Of a DNA stretch of 64,000 nucleotides, positions 8,288 to 17,900 are shown one piece after another. The notes beneath the pieces are model-generated. The model was given only the letters and a program-made list of their open reading frames with translations, had not been told where the DNA came from and did no database searches. Source of the DNA: Microbacterium galbinum (GTDB lineage Bacteria > Actinomycetota > Actinomycetes > Actinomycetales > Microbacteriaceae). The translations under genes were made by a program, and so were the position numbers. Numbering within the stretch: the first letter of the stretch is position 1; every line of letters begins with the position of its first letter. Location of the stretch: the NCBI RefSeq assembly GCF_023101185.1, contig NZ_CP078077.1, forward strand, positions 1,827,630-1,891,629, in the 5' to 3' direction.

Positions 8288-10348
8288 ATGGTCGACGCCG
8301 CCGTCCGCACCACGAAGACCCCGATCGTCGAGGCCACCAGCCCCGCCATCGATGTCGCCCGCGTCAACGATCTCCTGCTGGGGACCTGGGGCGACACCCG
8401 CCGCGAGGCCCGCGAGATGATCAAGGACTCCGCCTTCTGGCGGCAGGACGACCTCGGCAAGGACGAGCACCGCGAGCGCGTGCTCAGCCAGCTGCACCTG
8501 CTCGTCGAGAAGAAGGCCGTGCACCGGGCGTTCCCGAAGTCGCTCGGCGGCGAGGAGAACAACGGCGCCAACATCGCGAGCTTCGAAGAGCTCGTCGTCG
8601 CCGATCCGAGCCTGCAGATCAAGTCGGGTGTGCAGTGGGGCCTCTTCGGATCGGCCGTGCTGCAGCTCGGCACGAAGGAGCACCACGAGAAGTGGCTGCC
8701 CGGCATCATGGACCTCTCGATTCCCGGCGCGTTCGCGATGACCGAGATCGGCCACGGATCGGACGTCGCCGCGGTCGGCACCACCGCGACCTACGACCCC
8801 GCGACCGAGGAGTTCGTCATCCACACCCCGTTTCGCGGGGCGACGAAGGAGTACCTCGGCAACGCGGGTCTGCACGGCATCGCCGCGACCGTGTTCGCGC
8901 AGCTCATCACGAACGGTGTGAACCACGGCGTGCACTGCTTCTACGTGCCGCTGCGCGGAGACGATGGCGTCGATCTCCCCGGCATCGGCCGTGAGGACGA
9001 CGGACTCAAGGGCGGACTCAACGGCATCGACAACGGGCGCCTGAGCTTCGATCAGGTGCGCATCCCGCGCACCAACCTGCTCAACAAGTACGGCGACGTC
9101 GCCGCCGACGGCACCTACACCAGCGCCATCGACAGCCCCGGTCGCCGCTTCTTCACGATGCTCGGCACCCTCGTGCAGGGGCGCGTCTCGCTCGACGGTG
9201 CGGCATCCTGGGCGTCCGCCCTCGGCCTGCACATCGCGATCACGTATGCGACCCAGCGCCGCCAGTTCGACGGCGTCGACGGGCAGGAGGTCGTGCTGCT
9301 CGACTACGGCAAGCACCAGCGCCGCCTGCTCCCGCGCCTGGCCACGACCTACGCGCAGATCTTCGCGCACGACGAGTTCCTGCGGAAGTTCGACGGCGTC
9401 TTCTCGGGGCGCACCGACACCCCCGACGACCGCGAAGACCTCGAGACCCTCGCCGCGGCGCTCAAGCCGCTGTCGACCTGGCATGCGCTCGACACGCTGC
9501 AGGAGGCGCGCGAGGCGTGCGGCGGTGCGGGCTTCATGTTCGAGAACCGTCTCGTCGGACTGCGCGCCGACCTCGATATCTACGTCACCTTCGAGGGCGA
9601 CAACAACGTGCTGCTGCAGCTCGTCGGCAAGCGCCTGCTCACCGACTACGCGAGCCAGTTCAAGGGCAAGGATGCCGCTGCCCTCGCCAAGTACGCGGTG
9701 GGGATGACCGCCGGCAAGCTCTTCCACGGTGCGGGACTGCGCCAGTTCGGTCAGTCGGTCGCCGACCTCGGACAGGTCTCGCGGTCGGTCGAGAACGGAC
9801 TGCGCGAGGAGCAGCAGCACCAGCTGCTCACCGAGCGCGTGCAGCAGATGGTGGCCGACATCGCGAACCGACTGCGTCCCGGTGCGAAGGACAGGGCGCT
9901 CGGCGCCCGCCTGTTCAACGAGAACCAGGCCGAGCTCATCGAAGCGGCCCGCGCTCACGGTGAGCTGCTGCAGTGGGAGGCGTTCACGGATGCCGTGCAC
10001 ACCGTCGACGACGAGCAGACGAAGGCCGTGCTCACGTGGCTGCGCGACCTCTTCGGCCTGCAGCTCATCGAGAAGCACCTCGCCTGGCACCTGATCAACG
10101 GGCGTCTGTCGACGCAGCGCGCCGCGGCGGTGTCGAGCTACATCGACCGGCTCTGCGCCCGCCTGCGGCCGCACGCGCTCGACCTCGTGAACGCGTTCGG
10201 CTACGAGCCCGAGCACGTGCGTGCGCCGATCGCCTCGGGTGCGGAGAAGGCCCGGCAGGACGAGGCCCGCGCGTACTACGCCGACCTCGCGGCCTCGGGC
10301 GAGGCTCCGATCCAGGAGAAGGCGCTGCGCGCCGCGAAGAAGCACTGA
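8288..10348 (+). CDS. Acyl-CoA dehydrogenase/acyl-CoA oxidase family enzyme
   Basis: A 686-residue flavoenzyme predicted to oxidise acyl-CoA to trans-2-enoyl-CoA with FAD in the cytoplasm, as in fatty-acid beta-oxidation. The length and the two-part C-terminal half fit the acyl-CoA oxidase branch rather than 380-residue dehydrogenases. Family motifs include FAMTEIGHGSDV (FAD/substrate region), YATQRRQFDG, CGGAGFMFENR and TFEGDNNVLLQLVGKRLL. The start is taken as ATG 8288, which has GAGAGGA about 7 nt upstream. The in-frame TTG 8234 lies inside the previous gene's end, and ATG 8282 is too close to the ribosome binding site. Whether it uses oxygen or an electron-transfer flavoprotein cannot be read from the sequence. 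The gene ends in a strong terminator, so it is probably the last of its unit. Confidence 0.9.
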   Translation: MVDAAVRTTKTPIVEATSPAIDVARVNDLLLGTWGDTRREAREMIKDSAFWRQDDLGKDEHRERVLSQLHLLVEKKAVHRAFPKSLGGEENNGANIASFEELVVADPSLQIKSGVQWGLFGSAVLQLGTKEHHEKWLPGIMDLSIPGAFAMTEIGHGSDVAAVGTTATYDPATEEFVIHTPFRGATKEYLGNAGLHGIAATVFAQLITNGVNHGVHCFYVPLRGDDGVDLPGIGREDDGLKGGLNGIDNGRLSFDQVRIPRTNLLNKYGDVAADGTYTSAIDSPGRRFFTMLGTLVQGRVSLDGAASWASALGLHIAITYATQRRQFDGVDGQEVVLLDYGKHQRRLLPRLATTYAQIFAHDEFLRKFDGVFSGRTDTPDDREDLETLAAALKPLSTWHALDTLQEAREACGGAGFMFENRLVGLRADLDIYVTFEGDNNVLLQLVGKRLLTDYASQFKGKDAAALAKYAVGMTAGKLFHGAGLRQFGQSVADLGQVSRSVENGLREEQQHQLLTERVQQMVADIANRLRPGAKDRALGARLFNENQAELIEAARAHGELLQWEAFTDAVHTVDDEQTKAVLTWLRDLFGLQLIEKHLAWHLINGRLSTQRAAAVSSYIDRLCARLRPHALDLVNAFGYEPEHVRAPIASGAEKARQDEARAYYADLAASGEAPIQEKALRAAKKH

Positions 10349-10360
10349 GCCGGGGTTCAC

Positions 10361-10432
10361 AACTCCGGAGGAACTGCATGGAAAAGGGCCCGATCGGCGT
10401 GATCGGGCCCTTTTCGTCGATTCTCCGGAGTT
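10361..10432. terminator. Nested perfect palindrome, bidirectional terminator between convergent genes
   Basis: The core is a perfect 15-bp stem, gaaaagggcccgatc (10381-10395) and its complement (10401-10415), with a 5-nt loop. The A-run on one side and T-run on the other make it usable on both strands. An outer pair of 10-bp arms, AACTCCGGAG (10361-10370) and CTCCGGAGTT (10423-10432), surrounds it. The right outer arm includes part of the stop codon of the minus-strand gene. It separates the convergent acyl-CoA oxidase-like gene and the membrane-protein gene. Confidence 0.9.
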
Positions 10433-11450
10433 ATGAACGGGTCGGACCGGTGCCCGGGGCGGGCGGGTAGGTCGGAATCGCCGGGGAGTGCGCCGCAGGA
10501 CCCATCCCCGTTCCCGGGAAGTACTGTGCGGGCGACGGCGGGTAGATCGGATGCTGACTCGGGAGCTGCTCGGACGACGAAGCCGCGACCGGGGCTGCCG
10601 GGGTCTGCTGCGCCCGCGAGCGCACCCGTTGCAGCACGAACGTATAAGAGAGGTACAAGAAAGCCGCTGCCGTGCCGGTGCCGAAGAGCAGAAGGGCCGG
10701 GAGCGTGCTGCTGATCTCCCGCGGCAACTGGAAGAGCGCAGGGAAGAACACGTCGGGGAGAAGCACGAGCGCGTTGACCACGAGAAGCGCGAGCGCGGGC
10801 AGCAGGAGCGCGAACGGCGACCAGCGCGTCACCGCGATCCCGATCACCACGAGGATCACCCCACCGAGCACCGCGGCCACGGCGACGGGTTGCACGGCCA
10901 TCTCGAAGCGCTGGTAGGCGTACAGCATCCCGGTTCCGATCCCCCAGGCGAGGAGTCCCGCGCCGAAAGCGAGCAGGACGGGGGCGAGGATGCCGCCGAC
11001 GATGCCGAGGCCCGCACCCTTGGGCTCGGGGCGTCGACGCGCGAGGGCCAGGACCACCCCCATCGTTCCGAGCGCGGGGAAGAGCACGAGCGGCACGCCG
11101 TAGATGATGCCGTCGGTCCACTCGAGGGGGAGGCGGACCGCGCGCTGCGAGGTGATCAGCGCGGCCGGGAACATCGCGAAGACGATCGGTGCGAGGGAGA
11201 GCACGCCGACCGCGATGAGCCCCGCCGAGCTCCAGATCCCCGTGACCACCACGGCGACGAGCAGCAGGATGCCGAAGACCTGCAGTGCGGTCGGTCCGGC
11301 CAGCTCCGCGAGGTCGAGCTCACGGGCGTACTGGAAGACCGAGGACATCCAGACCCGGCCCCCTCCGGCGAGGAGTCCGGCGCCGACGGGCGCGAGAACC
11401 ACGGCGACGATGACGGTCAGGACACGCGCGAGCGCGGACGATCGGTGCAT
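10431..11450 (-). CDS. Polytopic membrane protein of unknown function
   Basis: The 339-residue protein has about eight hydrophobic helices between residues 8 and 270, arranged as antiparallel pairs rich in Ala, Leu, Val and Gly. A cytoplasmic or exposed Pro/Gln/Ser-rich tail (YPPSPAQYFPGTGMG) makes up the last 60 residues. I recognise no transporter or enzyme motif. The start is ATG at 11448-11450, preceded on the minus strand by GGAGGGGAAG. A longer frame reaching 11528 would lack a ribosome binding site and overlap the divergent gene. Its end shares the nested palindromic terminator with the convergent upstream gene. Homologues with Pro-rich tails are common in Microbacteriaceae, which is the only hint available. 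Confidence 0.8.
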   Translation of the reverse strand: MHRSSALARVLTVIVAVVLAPVGAGLLAGGGRVWMSSVFQYARELDLAELAGPTALQVFGILLLVAVVVTGIWSSAGLIAVGVLSLAPIVFAMFPAALITSQRAVRLPLEWTDGIIYGVPLVLFPALGTMGVVLALARRRPEPKGAGLGIVGGILAPVLLAFGAGLLAWGIGTGMLYAYQRFEMAVQPVAVAAVLGGVILVVIGIAVTRWSPFALLLPALALLVVNALVLLPDVFFPALFQLPREISSTLPALLLFGTGTAAAFLYLSYTFVLQRVRSRAQQTPAAPVAASSSEQLPSQHPIYPPSPAQYFPGTGMGPAAHSPAIPTYPPAPGTGPTRS

Positions 11451-11513
11451 GGGACTTCCCCTCCAGAGTCTCGTGCTCACCGTATCGACTCGGGGCCGTT
11501 GCGCGGAAGACGG

Positions 11514-11519
11514 GATAAT
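11514..11519 (+). promoter_or_regulatory. -10 element of a probable leaderless promoter
   Basis: GATAAT lies 7 nt upstream of ATG 11527, which has no ribosome binding site. The transcript would start at or next to the A of the start codon. Confidence 0.45.
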
Positions 11520-11526
11520 CGTCGGC

Positions 11527-11856
11527 ATGAGCTTTCTCTGGCGATACTTCCGTCGCGAGGTCGACTATTCGTCACTCGATGACGGCACGCCCGACGACGA
11601 CGCTCCGCTCCCGGCGCCGTCCCGGGCCGGGCGAGTGCTCGCCTGCACCGTGGTGATCCTGTTCGGCGCGGTCTTCCTCGTCGCCGTGGTGGCCGTCGGC
11701 ATCCGAGTCGAGTGGGTGCTGACCGACACGATCCCCTGGCGCAACACCGAGATCTGGGCCTGGCCGCCCATGGTCTTCTGCGCGATCGTCGGCGTGGCCG
11801 TGACCGGCTTCGGCGTGCGTCTGCTGATGACGGCGATCCGCGGTCCGCGACTCTGA
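11527..11856 (+). CDS. Small two-helix membrane protein
   Basis: A 109-residue hypothetical protein divergent from the membrane-protein gene on the other strand. The first 35 residues are hydrophilic and acidic (SSLDDGTPDDDAPLP). Two hydrophobic helices follow, at about residues 40-62 and 77-100. No known domain is visible. The start is ATG 11527, in MSFLWRYFRREVDYSSL. There is no Shine-Dalgarno sequence, but GATAAT 7 nt upstream fits a leaderless mRNA. Function unknown. The short spacing to the next gene (52 bp), which has its own -10 element, suggests separate transcription. Confidence 0.7.
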   Translation: MSFLWRYFRREVDYSSLDDGTPDDDAPLPAPSRAGRVLACTVVILFGAVFLVAVVAVGIRVEWVLTDTIPWRNTEIWAWPPMVFCAIVGVAVTGFGVRLLMTAIRGPRL

Positions 11857-11895
11857 GAAGACGCGACTCTGAGAAGAGGGGACAGGCGGCGCGGG

Positions 11896-11901
11896 TAACG
11901 T
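11896..11901 (+). promoter_or_regulatory. -10 element of a probable leaderless promoter
   Basis: TAACGT lies 7 nt upstream of ATG 11909 with no ribosome binding site between. The arrangement matches that at 11514, 13078, 20875 and 58077. Confidence 0.45.
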
Positions 11902-11908
11902 CGTGTGC

Positions 11909-12955
11909 ATGACCCGCGTGAACGCCTATGCCGCCCCCTCCGAAGCCGCTCCCCTCGAGAAGACGACGATCGAGCGGCGAGAGCTCGGCCCCCACGATGT
12001 TCTGATCGATGTCGCCTTCGCCGGCATCTGCCATTCCGACATCCACACGGTGCGGGGCGACTGGGGTGCCCGCGAGTACCCTCTCGCGCCGGGACACGAG
12101 ATCACCGGCACGGTCGCGGCCATCGGTGCCGAGGTCACGAAGCACGCGGTCGGCGACCGCGTCGGTGTCGGCTGCATGGTCAACTCCTGCGGGGAGTGCG
12201 ACCAGTGCCGGCGCGGCGAGGAGCAGTTCTGCCGCAACGGCGCCGTCTTCACCTACGGCAGCGTCGACCGCGACGGCACGATCACGCAGGGCGGCTACTC
12301 CGAGAAGGTCGTCGTGACGGAGGGCTTCGTCGTGAGGATCCCGGATGCGCTCGCGCTCGATGTCGCCGCGCCCCTGCTGTGCGCGGGCATCACGACCTAC
12401 TCGCCCCTGCGGCACGCGGAGGTCGGGCCGGATTCGCGGGTGGCGGTCGTGGGTCTCGGCGGGCTCGGTCACATGGGTGTGCAGATCGCTCACGCGCTCG
12501 GGGCGGAGGTCACCGTTCTCTCCCAGACGCTGAGCAAGAAGGACGACGGTCTGCGCCTGGGCGCCGACCACTACTACGCGACGAGCGACGACGACACCTT
12601 CCGCTCGCTGCGCGGCTCGTTCGACATGATCCTCAATACGGTCAGCGCGCCGATCGATCTGCGGTCGTACCTGGGAATGCTCGACGTCGACGGGGCTATG
12701 GTGTGCGTGGGGATGCCGTCCGATGCGCTTCCCCTGTTCGTCGGATCGCTCATCGGCGGACGCAAGTCGATCTCCGGCTCCAACATCGGCGGCATCCGCG
12801 AGACGCAGGAGATGCTCGACTTCTGCGCCGAGAAGGGCATCGCCGCCGAGATCGAGGTGATCCCGGCATCCGACATCAACGCCGCCTACGAGCGCGTGCT
12901 CGCGTCGGACGTGCGCTACCGCTTCGTGATCGACGCCTCCACCTTCGCCGACTGA
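11909..12955 (+). CDS. Zinc-dependent NAD(P) alcohol dehydrogenase (MDR superfamily, YahK/cinnamyl type)
   Basis: The 348-residue enzyme is predicted to interconvert alcohols and aldehydes or ketones using NAD(P)H. Catalytic zinc ligands are Cys41 in GICHSDIH and His63-Glu64 in PGHE. The structural zinc lobe is [15 protein letters not shown]. The Rossmann glycine motif is GLGGLGHMG, and the later [19 protein letters not shown] is typical of the cinnamyl-alcohol/YahK branch, usually NADPH-dependent broad-range aldehyde reductases. All key residues are present. ATG 11909 is preferred over GTG 11903 because TAACGT lies 7 nt before it, giving a leaderless start. It is probably a single-gene unit followed by a palindromic intergenic repeat. 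The natural substrate cannot be told from the sequence. Confidence 0.93.
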   Translation: MTRVNAYAAPSEAAPLEKTTIERRELGPHDVLIDVAFAGICHSDIHTVRGDWGAREYPLAPGHEITGTVAAIGAEVTKHAVGDRVGVGCMVNSCGECDQCRRGEEQFCRNGAVFTYGSVDRDGTITQGGYSEKVVVTEGFVVRIPDALALDVAAPLLCAGITTYSPLRHAEVGPDSRVAVVGLGGLGHMGVQIAHALGAEVTVLSQTLSKKDDGLRLGADHYYATSDDDTFRSLRGSFDMILNTVSAPIDLRSYLGMLDVDGAMVCVGMPSDALPLFVGSLIGGRKSISGSNIGGIRETQEMLDFCAEKGIAAEIEVIPASDINAAYERVLASDVRYRFVIDASTFAD

Positions 12956-12962
12956 GGTGCGC

Positions 12963-13050
12963 GGGGTGGGCCCTTCGACAAGCTCAGGGACCCAGTGCTT
13001 TGGGTCGCTGAGCCCTCACTGGGTCGCTGAGCCTGTCGAAGCGCCCCACC
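12963..13050. repeat. Intergenic inverted repeat of the TTCGACA-GCTCAG-GACCC type
   Basis: The left arm runs from about 12963 to 12994 and contains cttcgacaagctcagggaccc. The right arm, tgggtcgctgagcctgtcgaag, is at about 13020-13041. A further half copy, tgggtcgctgagccc, sits between them at 13000-13014. The flanks (ggtgggc / gccccacc) also pair. From memory, elements with this consensus are dispersed in Microbacteriaceae and related actinobacterial genomes after genes. Here it lies after the alcohol dehydrogenase and may terminate it. Confidence 0.75.
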
Positions 13051-13077
13051 GCGAGGGGCCGTGTCGGTGGCCGCCGC

Positions 13078-13083
13078 TAGCGT
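13078..13083 (+). promoter_or_regulatory. -10 element of a probable leaderless promoter
   Basis: TAGCGT lies 6 nt upstream of ATG 13090 of the glycosylase gene. A run of G is the only sequence between them. Confidence 0.45.
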
Positions 13084-13089
13084 GGGGGC

Positions 13090-13659
13090 ATGAGCTCGTT
13101 GATCACCGGTCCCGACGAACGCGCGCGCTGCGGCTGGGTGGGTGACGACGCCGAGTACCGCCGCTATCACGACGAGGAGTGGGGCACCCCGTTGCACGGC
13201 AATCGGGCCCTCTTCGAGAAGATGGCGCTCGAGGGCTTCCAGGCCGGTCTGTCGTGGATCACGATCCTGCGCAAGCGCCCGCGATTCCGCGAGGTGTTCG
13301 CAGGGTTCGACCCGGCGGTCGTCGCGGAGTTCGGCGACGACGACGTCGAGCGCCTGATGGGCGACGCCGGCATCATCCGCAACCGAGCGAAGATCCTGGC
13401 GACGATCGGCAATGCGCAGCTCGTGCGCGGCATGGCCGAGGGCGAGCTCGATGAGCTGATGTGGTCGTTCGCGCCGCCGGCATCCGACACCCGCCCGGCG
13501 TCGTTCGCCGATGTGCCGGCGGTGACCGCGGAGTCGACCGCGATGAGCAAGGAACTGCGCAAGCGGGGGTTCCGCTTCGTCGGTGCGACGACCATGTACG
13601 CGCTGATGCAGTCGGCGGGAATGGTCGACGATCACATCGAGGGATGCTGGCGCGCCTGA
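13090..13659 (+). CDS. tag: DNA-3-methyladenine glycosylase I
   Basis: A 189-residue base-excision repair enzyme that removes 3-methyladenine from alkylated DNA. The length and motifs fit the Tag family closely. The zinc-binding set is complete: Cys14 (CGWV), His27 (YRRYHDEEWG), His182 and Cys186 (DDHIEGCW). Glu48 in ALEGFQAGLSW corresponds to the conserved base-recognition glutamate, and the helix-hairpin-helix segment around IIRNRAKI is present. ATG 13090 is 6 nt after TAGCGT, so the message is probably leaderless. It appears to stand alone, followed by the promoter of the kinase gene. Confidence 0.95.
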   Translation: MSSLITGPDERARCGWVGDDAEYRRYHDEEWGTPLHGNRALFEKMALEGFQAGLSWITILRKRPRFREVFAGFDPAVVAEFGDDDVERLMGDAGIIRNRAKILATIGNAQLVRGMAEGELDELMWSFAPPASDTRPASFADVPAVTAESTAMSKELRKRGFRFVGATTMYALMQSAGMVDDHIEGCWRA

Positions 13660-13704
13660 GCGCGTCGCCGGTCGCGGTTATACTCGTGCGCGGGGGAACC
13701 CGCG
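13656..13704 (+). promoter_or_regulatory. Promoter of copy-1 kinase operon with an inverted repeat at the start site
   Basis: A good -10 element TATACT is at 13679-13684. The -35 region 17 nt upstream (CTGAGC) is poor. Just downstream, at 13689-13704, CGCGGG and CCCGCG flank GGAA: a 6-bp inverted repeat overlapping the expected transcription start. It could be an operator or a 5' hairpin. It is not the ATGGGGA palindrome found upstream of copy 2. Confidence 0.5.
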
Positions 13705-13768
13705 GTGCGCTCGTGCCGCGGCGCTTTCGATGCGACCCCCGTCGATGACAATTCCCGGGGGAGGGCGA

Positions 13769-14902
13769 GTGGCGAAGCGGATTGCCTCCACGCCTCCGGT
13801 GCTGTCGGGCTACAGCTACGTGCGCCCGCTGGGCTCCGGTGGGTTCGCCGACGTCTTCCTCTACGAGCAGGACATGCCCCGCCGCGTCGCCGCGGTGAAG
13901 GTGCTGCTGGCGGATGCCGTGAACTCCGACGTGCTGCGCGCGTTCAACGTCGAGGCCGACATCTCCGCCCGCCTCAGCGCGCATCCGTCGATCGTCACGA
14001 TCTATCAGGCGTCGATCTCGTCGGACGGGCGCCCGTACTTCGCGATGGAGTACTGCCCCGACACGATGAGCGCCCGCTACAAGAAGGCACCGCTGCCGCT
14101 CGCCGAGGTGCTCGACATCGGCGTGCGCATCGCCGGCGCGCTCGAGACCGTGCACCGGGCGGGACTGCTGCATCGCGACATCAAGCCCTCGAACGTGCTC
14201 ATCAACTCGCTCGGTGCCCCTGTGCTCGCCGACTTCGGCATCGCGGCCGCGGTGCTCGACGAGGGGGACTCCGAGACCATCGCGATGTCGATCCCGTGGA
14301 GCGCCCCCGAGGTGCTGCAGGAGAAGGTGTCGGGCTCGGTGCCCAGCGAGGTCTGGAGCCTCGGGGCGACGCTGTACACCCTCCTTTCCAGCCGCAGCCC
14401 CTTCGAGCGCGACGACCGTGCGTCGAACACGCGTGAGCTGCTCACGCAGCGCATCGTGAAGGCCAAGTACACACCGCTGCCGCTCGCGGGCATGCCGAAG
14501 GTCATCGACGAGATCCTCGCCACGGCGATGGAAAAGGATCCGGCGCGCCGGTTCCCGAGCATGGCCGCGTTCGCCGACCGTCTGCGTCATGCGCAGTACG
14601 AGCTCGGCATCGCGCCCACCGCCTTCGAAGCGGCATCCGCCGAGTGGGCCGCGGCCTCGCCGGTCAGTTTCTCGGATGCCGCGCCCCGCGGCCCCGTCGT
14701 CACCACCGTCGCTCCCGACTCCCGTCGCGCCGCACGCGCCGCGAAGCAGCAGGGCGCTGCCCGTGACCGCGACGACCTACCGGTCGCGACCCGGGCCCCG
14801 TCGCGTTCTCCGTTCGTCGCCGGAGTGATCGGCGCGCTCGTGGGCGCCGTCGTGATCGCGGGCGTCGGCGTCGGCATCCTCTTCCTCACCGGGGTCCTGT
14901 GA
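13769..14902 (+). CDS. Ser/Thr protein kinase, single C-terminal membrane helix, no sensor domain (copy 1)
   Basis: A 377-residue Hanks-type kinase. The catalytic motifs are all present: glycine loop GSGGFADVF (22-30), Lys44 in VAAVKVL, HRD catalytic loop at 135 (HRDIKPSN), DFG at 155, and SAPE. A linker follows the kinase domain. The membrane helix (about 348-375) ends at the C-terminus, so no extracellular sensor exists, unlike the paralogue at 43428. GTG 13769 is chosen for the strong GGGGGAGGG about 4 nt upstream; ATG 13730 and 13745 lack one. It heads an operon with the giant Ig/Fn3 gene, MoxR, DUF58, transglutaminase-like, FHA and PP2C genes, as in the Bifidobacterium pkb2-fn3 cluster. 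Likely targets are the FHA proteins and the Thr-motif protein encoded in the locus. Confidence 0.92.
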   Translation: MAKRIASTPPVLSGYSYVRPLGSGGFADVFLYEQDMPRRVAAVKVLLADAVNSDVLRAFNVEADISARLSAHPSIVTIYQASISSDGRPYFAMEYCPDTMSARYKKAPLPLAEVLDIGVRIAGALETVHRAGLLHRDIKPSNVLINSLGAPVLADFGIAAAVLDEGDSETIAMSIPWSAPEVLQEKVSGSVPSEVWSLGATLYTLLSSRSPFERDDRASNTRELLTQRIVKAKYTPLPLAGMPKVIDEILATAMEKDPARRFPSMAAFADRLRHAQYELGIAPTAFEAASAEWAAASPVSFSDAAPRGPVVTTVAPDSRRAARAAKQQGAARDRDDLPVATRAPSRSPFVAGVIGALVGAVVIAGVGVGILFLTGVL

Positions 14903-17900
14903 TGGCGATCGGCGACCGCGACCGCACCGCGACGAAGCCCCGCTCCCGCGGGCGGGTCATCGCCGCGATCTCGGGCGTCGCGGCTCTCGCCGTGGTCGTC
15001 ACCCTCGCCGTCACGGCGCAGGGCTACCAGTCGCAGGAGGTGCCCCGTCTGGAATCGGCCGTCTGGGTCATGCGCGACAGCGGCCAGTACGCACGGGTCA
15101 ACACCGACCTCGCCGAGATCGACACGGTGCGCAACGTCGACGATCCCGAAGCCGTGTGGCAGAGCGGTTCCTCGGCCGTGCTCTACGCGCAGGGCAACCG
15201 CCAGCGCTGGGACCTCGATCCCGCGAGCCCCGGAGACCTGATCGCGGATGCCGGCGAGGAGGGCATTCCTCTCGCCTCCGAGCCGACCCCGGCCGGAACC
15301 CGAGAGATCGTGTCGGCCGGGCCGTACGTGGCCTATCGCACCGACACCGGACAGGTCTCGGTCACCACTCTCGAGGCGGGGGCGGGCACGGCTCTGGTCG
15401 ACCCCTTCGCCGCGGTCGAGGTCGAGGAGGGCGAGGACCCGCCGTCGTACACGGCCGATGCGATCGGCCTCTCGCCCGAGGGCGTGCTCGCGCTCTACTC
15501 GGCCGAAGAGGGCGCGGTGCGCCGGTTCGACATCGATGAGCACCGCTTCCTCGGTGACGGTGCCGAGGTGTCCGACGCCCCCGAGGGCGGTGACGGTCTC
15601 GAGCTCACCGTGGTCGGCGATCGCTGGGCGATGCTCCAGTCCGCGGAAGGGCGACTCTGGGCGTCGGGCGCCGACGCCCCGATCACGATCGACGTCGCCG
15701 AGGGCGCACGACTGCAGGCGGGCGCGGCATCCGGCGACGACGTCGTCGTCGCGGACTCCGACGGTCTCGTCTCGGTGGCGCTCGCCTCGGGCGACTCGGA
15801 GCGGATCGCCGAAGCATCCGGCGTCCCCGCGCGCCCCGTCGTCGTCGGCACGACGACCTACGCCGCCTGGCTCGACACCGGGTCCGGCACCCTGTGGGCC
15901 GGCGGCGAGACCACGTCGCTGTCCGTCCCCGAGGACGCGCTCGAGTCCGCGACCATCGAACCGGTCTTCCAGGGCAACGGCGACCGCGTGGTGCTCAGCG
16001 AGATCGGCACCGGTCTGCTCTGGACGGCACCGGACGGCGTGCTCATCCCACTCGAGCAGTGGGCGATCGACGACGACACCGAGCAGCAGGAGGGCACAAT
16101 CATCGTCGAGGACGTGGCGGAGCAGATGCCGCCCGTCGCCGTCGACGACTCGTTCGGCGTGCGGGCCGGCGAGCAGGTCATCCTGCCCGTGCTGCTCAAC
16201 GACCACGATCCGAACAAGAAGGACGTCCTGACGATCGACCCTGAGTCGGTGTCGGCGGGGCTCGGCGACGACGGCTTCGGTCGGCTGTCGCTCGTGTCCG
16301 ACGGACAGTCGCTCGTCGTCGACGTGACCGCGACGAGCGGACAGGCCTCCTTCACGTACGCCGTGACCGACGGGGCCGCGGTGTCGCCGCCCGCCACCGT
16401 CACGCTCACCGTCGTCGATCCCGAGGTGAACTCCGCCCCGGTCTGGTGCGGTGTCGACGCGTGCCAGCAGGAGTGGCCGACACCGCAGTTGCTCCCGGGC
16501 GGCAGCACGGTCGTCTCGGCGCTGTCGGGGTGGGTCGACCCCGAGGGCGATCCCTTCGTGCTCGTCGACGCCTACGAGACCGACTCCGCCGCCCCCGTGA
16601 TGGTCGTTCCCATGGCCGACGGTCGGGTCGCGATCCGCCACACCGACCCGAACGCCTCGGATGCCGTCATCCCCGTGACCGTCGTGGTCGAAGACGTGCA
16701 CGGTGCGCGCGCCGAGAAGAACCTCGACGTGCAGGTCACCGGCAGCCCCGCGCTCCTCGCCTCCCCGGTCGCCCTGACCGCGCGGGTGGGGGAGCCCCAG
16801 TCGATTCGCATCTCCGATCACCTCTCCGGGGGCTCCGGGTCATACCGCCTGGTCGACGCCGTGCAGACGGCGGCGACGGCGGCGGGCCTCGAGGTCGCGC
16901 CGAACCTCGCCTCCGGCGACGTCGAGCTCACGGTCGCCGAGCCCGGTCAGTACGTCGTGACGTACACCGCGCAGGATGCCACGACGCAGGCCGAGCAGTC
17001 GGCCGTGATCCGCATCACGGCGGTCGACGGGGCGGCTCCCCTCGCGATGGCTCCGCTCACCGCTTTCGTGCGCGAGGGCGAGGACACCACGGTCGACGTG
17101 CTCAGCGCCGTGCAGAACACGACGGGCCGCGTGCTCATGCTCTCGGGAGCCGTGAGCTCGTCGCCGCAGTTGAGCGTGCGCGTCGTCAACAACGAGAGCA
17201 TCCGCGTCAACGGCACGACCGACGACGGCGAGCCGGGCGTGATCGGCCGGGCACGCGTCACCGTCGCCGACGGCTCGGGTGCGGCCGTCGAGGGAACGGT
17301 CACCGTCTTCCTCACGCCGCCGTCGACCGTCACCCGCCCGATCGTCTTCCCCGACGCGATCACCGTGCGGGCGGGGTCGCTCACCCGCATCAACGTGACC
17401 GCCAACGACGTCGCACCGCGGGGCGAACCCCTCGTCGTGCAGCCGGAGGTGACCGGTTCGGGTGAGGCGGGAGAACTCGTCTTCGCCGACGGCAACGCGC
17501 TCCGCTATCTCGCCCCGTCGACGCCCGGCACCTACCGGCTCACGTACTCGGTGTCGCTCGAGCGCAACCCGTCCCTCTCCGACGACGGCGCCGTGACGGT
17601 GACCGTCGTGCCGCCGGGCACCAACCGTGCTCCCACGCCCACCACGCTCACGGGTCGGGTGCTGAGCGGGCAGACCGTCTCGCTGTCGGTGCCCGCCACC
17701 GGGATGGACAGCGACGGCGACCGCGTCGTGCTCGCCGGCATCGATCAGCCCGGCAAGGGCGCCGGCACCGCCACGATCTCGGCGCGCGGCGACGCGATCG
17801 TCTACCGCGCTCCGGCCGCAGGCGTCGACGGCGGCCAGGCGACCTTCCGCTACACCGTGCGCGATCCGCAGGGCGAGACGGGCACCGGACTCGTGCGGAT

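Noticed and set aside
11440-11465. A sequence resembling the ATGGGGA palindrome near the minus-strand start (atgggacttcccct)
   Set aside because: The spacer is only 2 nt, one arm is imperfect, and it is explained by the ribosome binding site GGAGGGGAAG on the minus strand.
13689-13704. CGCGGG-GGAA-CCCGCG as a sixth member of the operator family
   Set aside because: Different arm sequence and a position downstream, not upstream, of the -10 element.
13730-13768. ATG 13730 or 13745 as start of the copy-1 kinase
   Set aside because: No ribosome binding site precedes them, while GTG 13769 has GGGGGAGGG at good distance, and the paralogue starts at a matching place.
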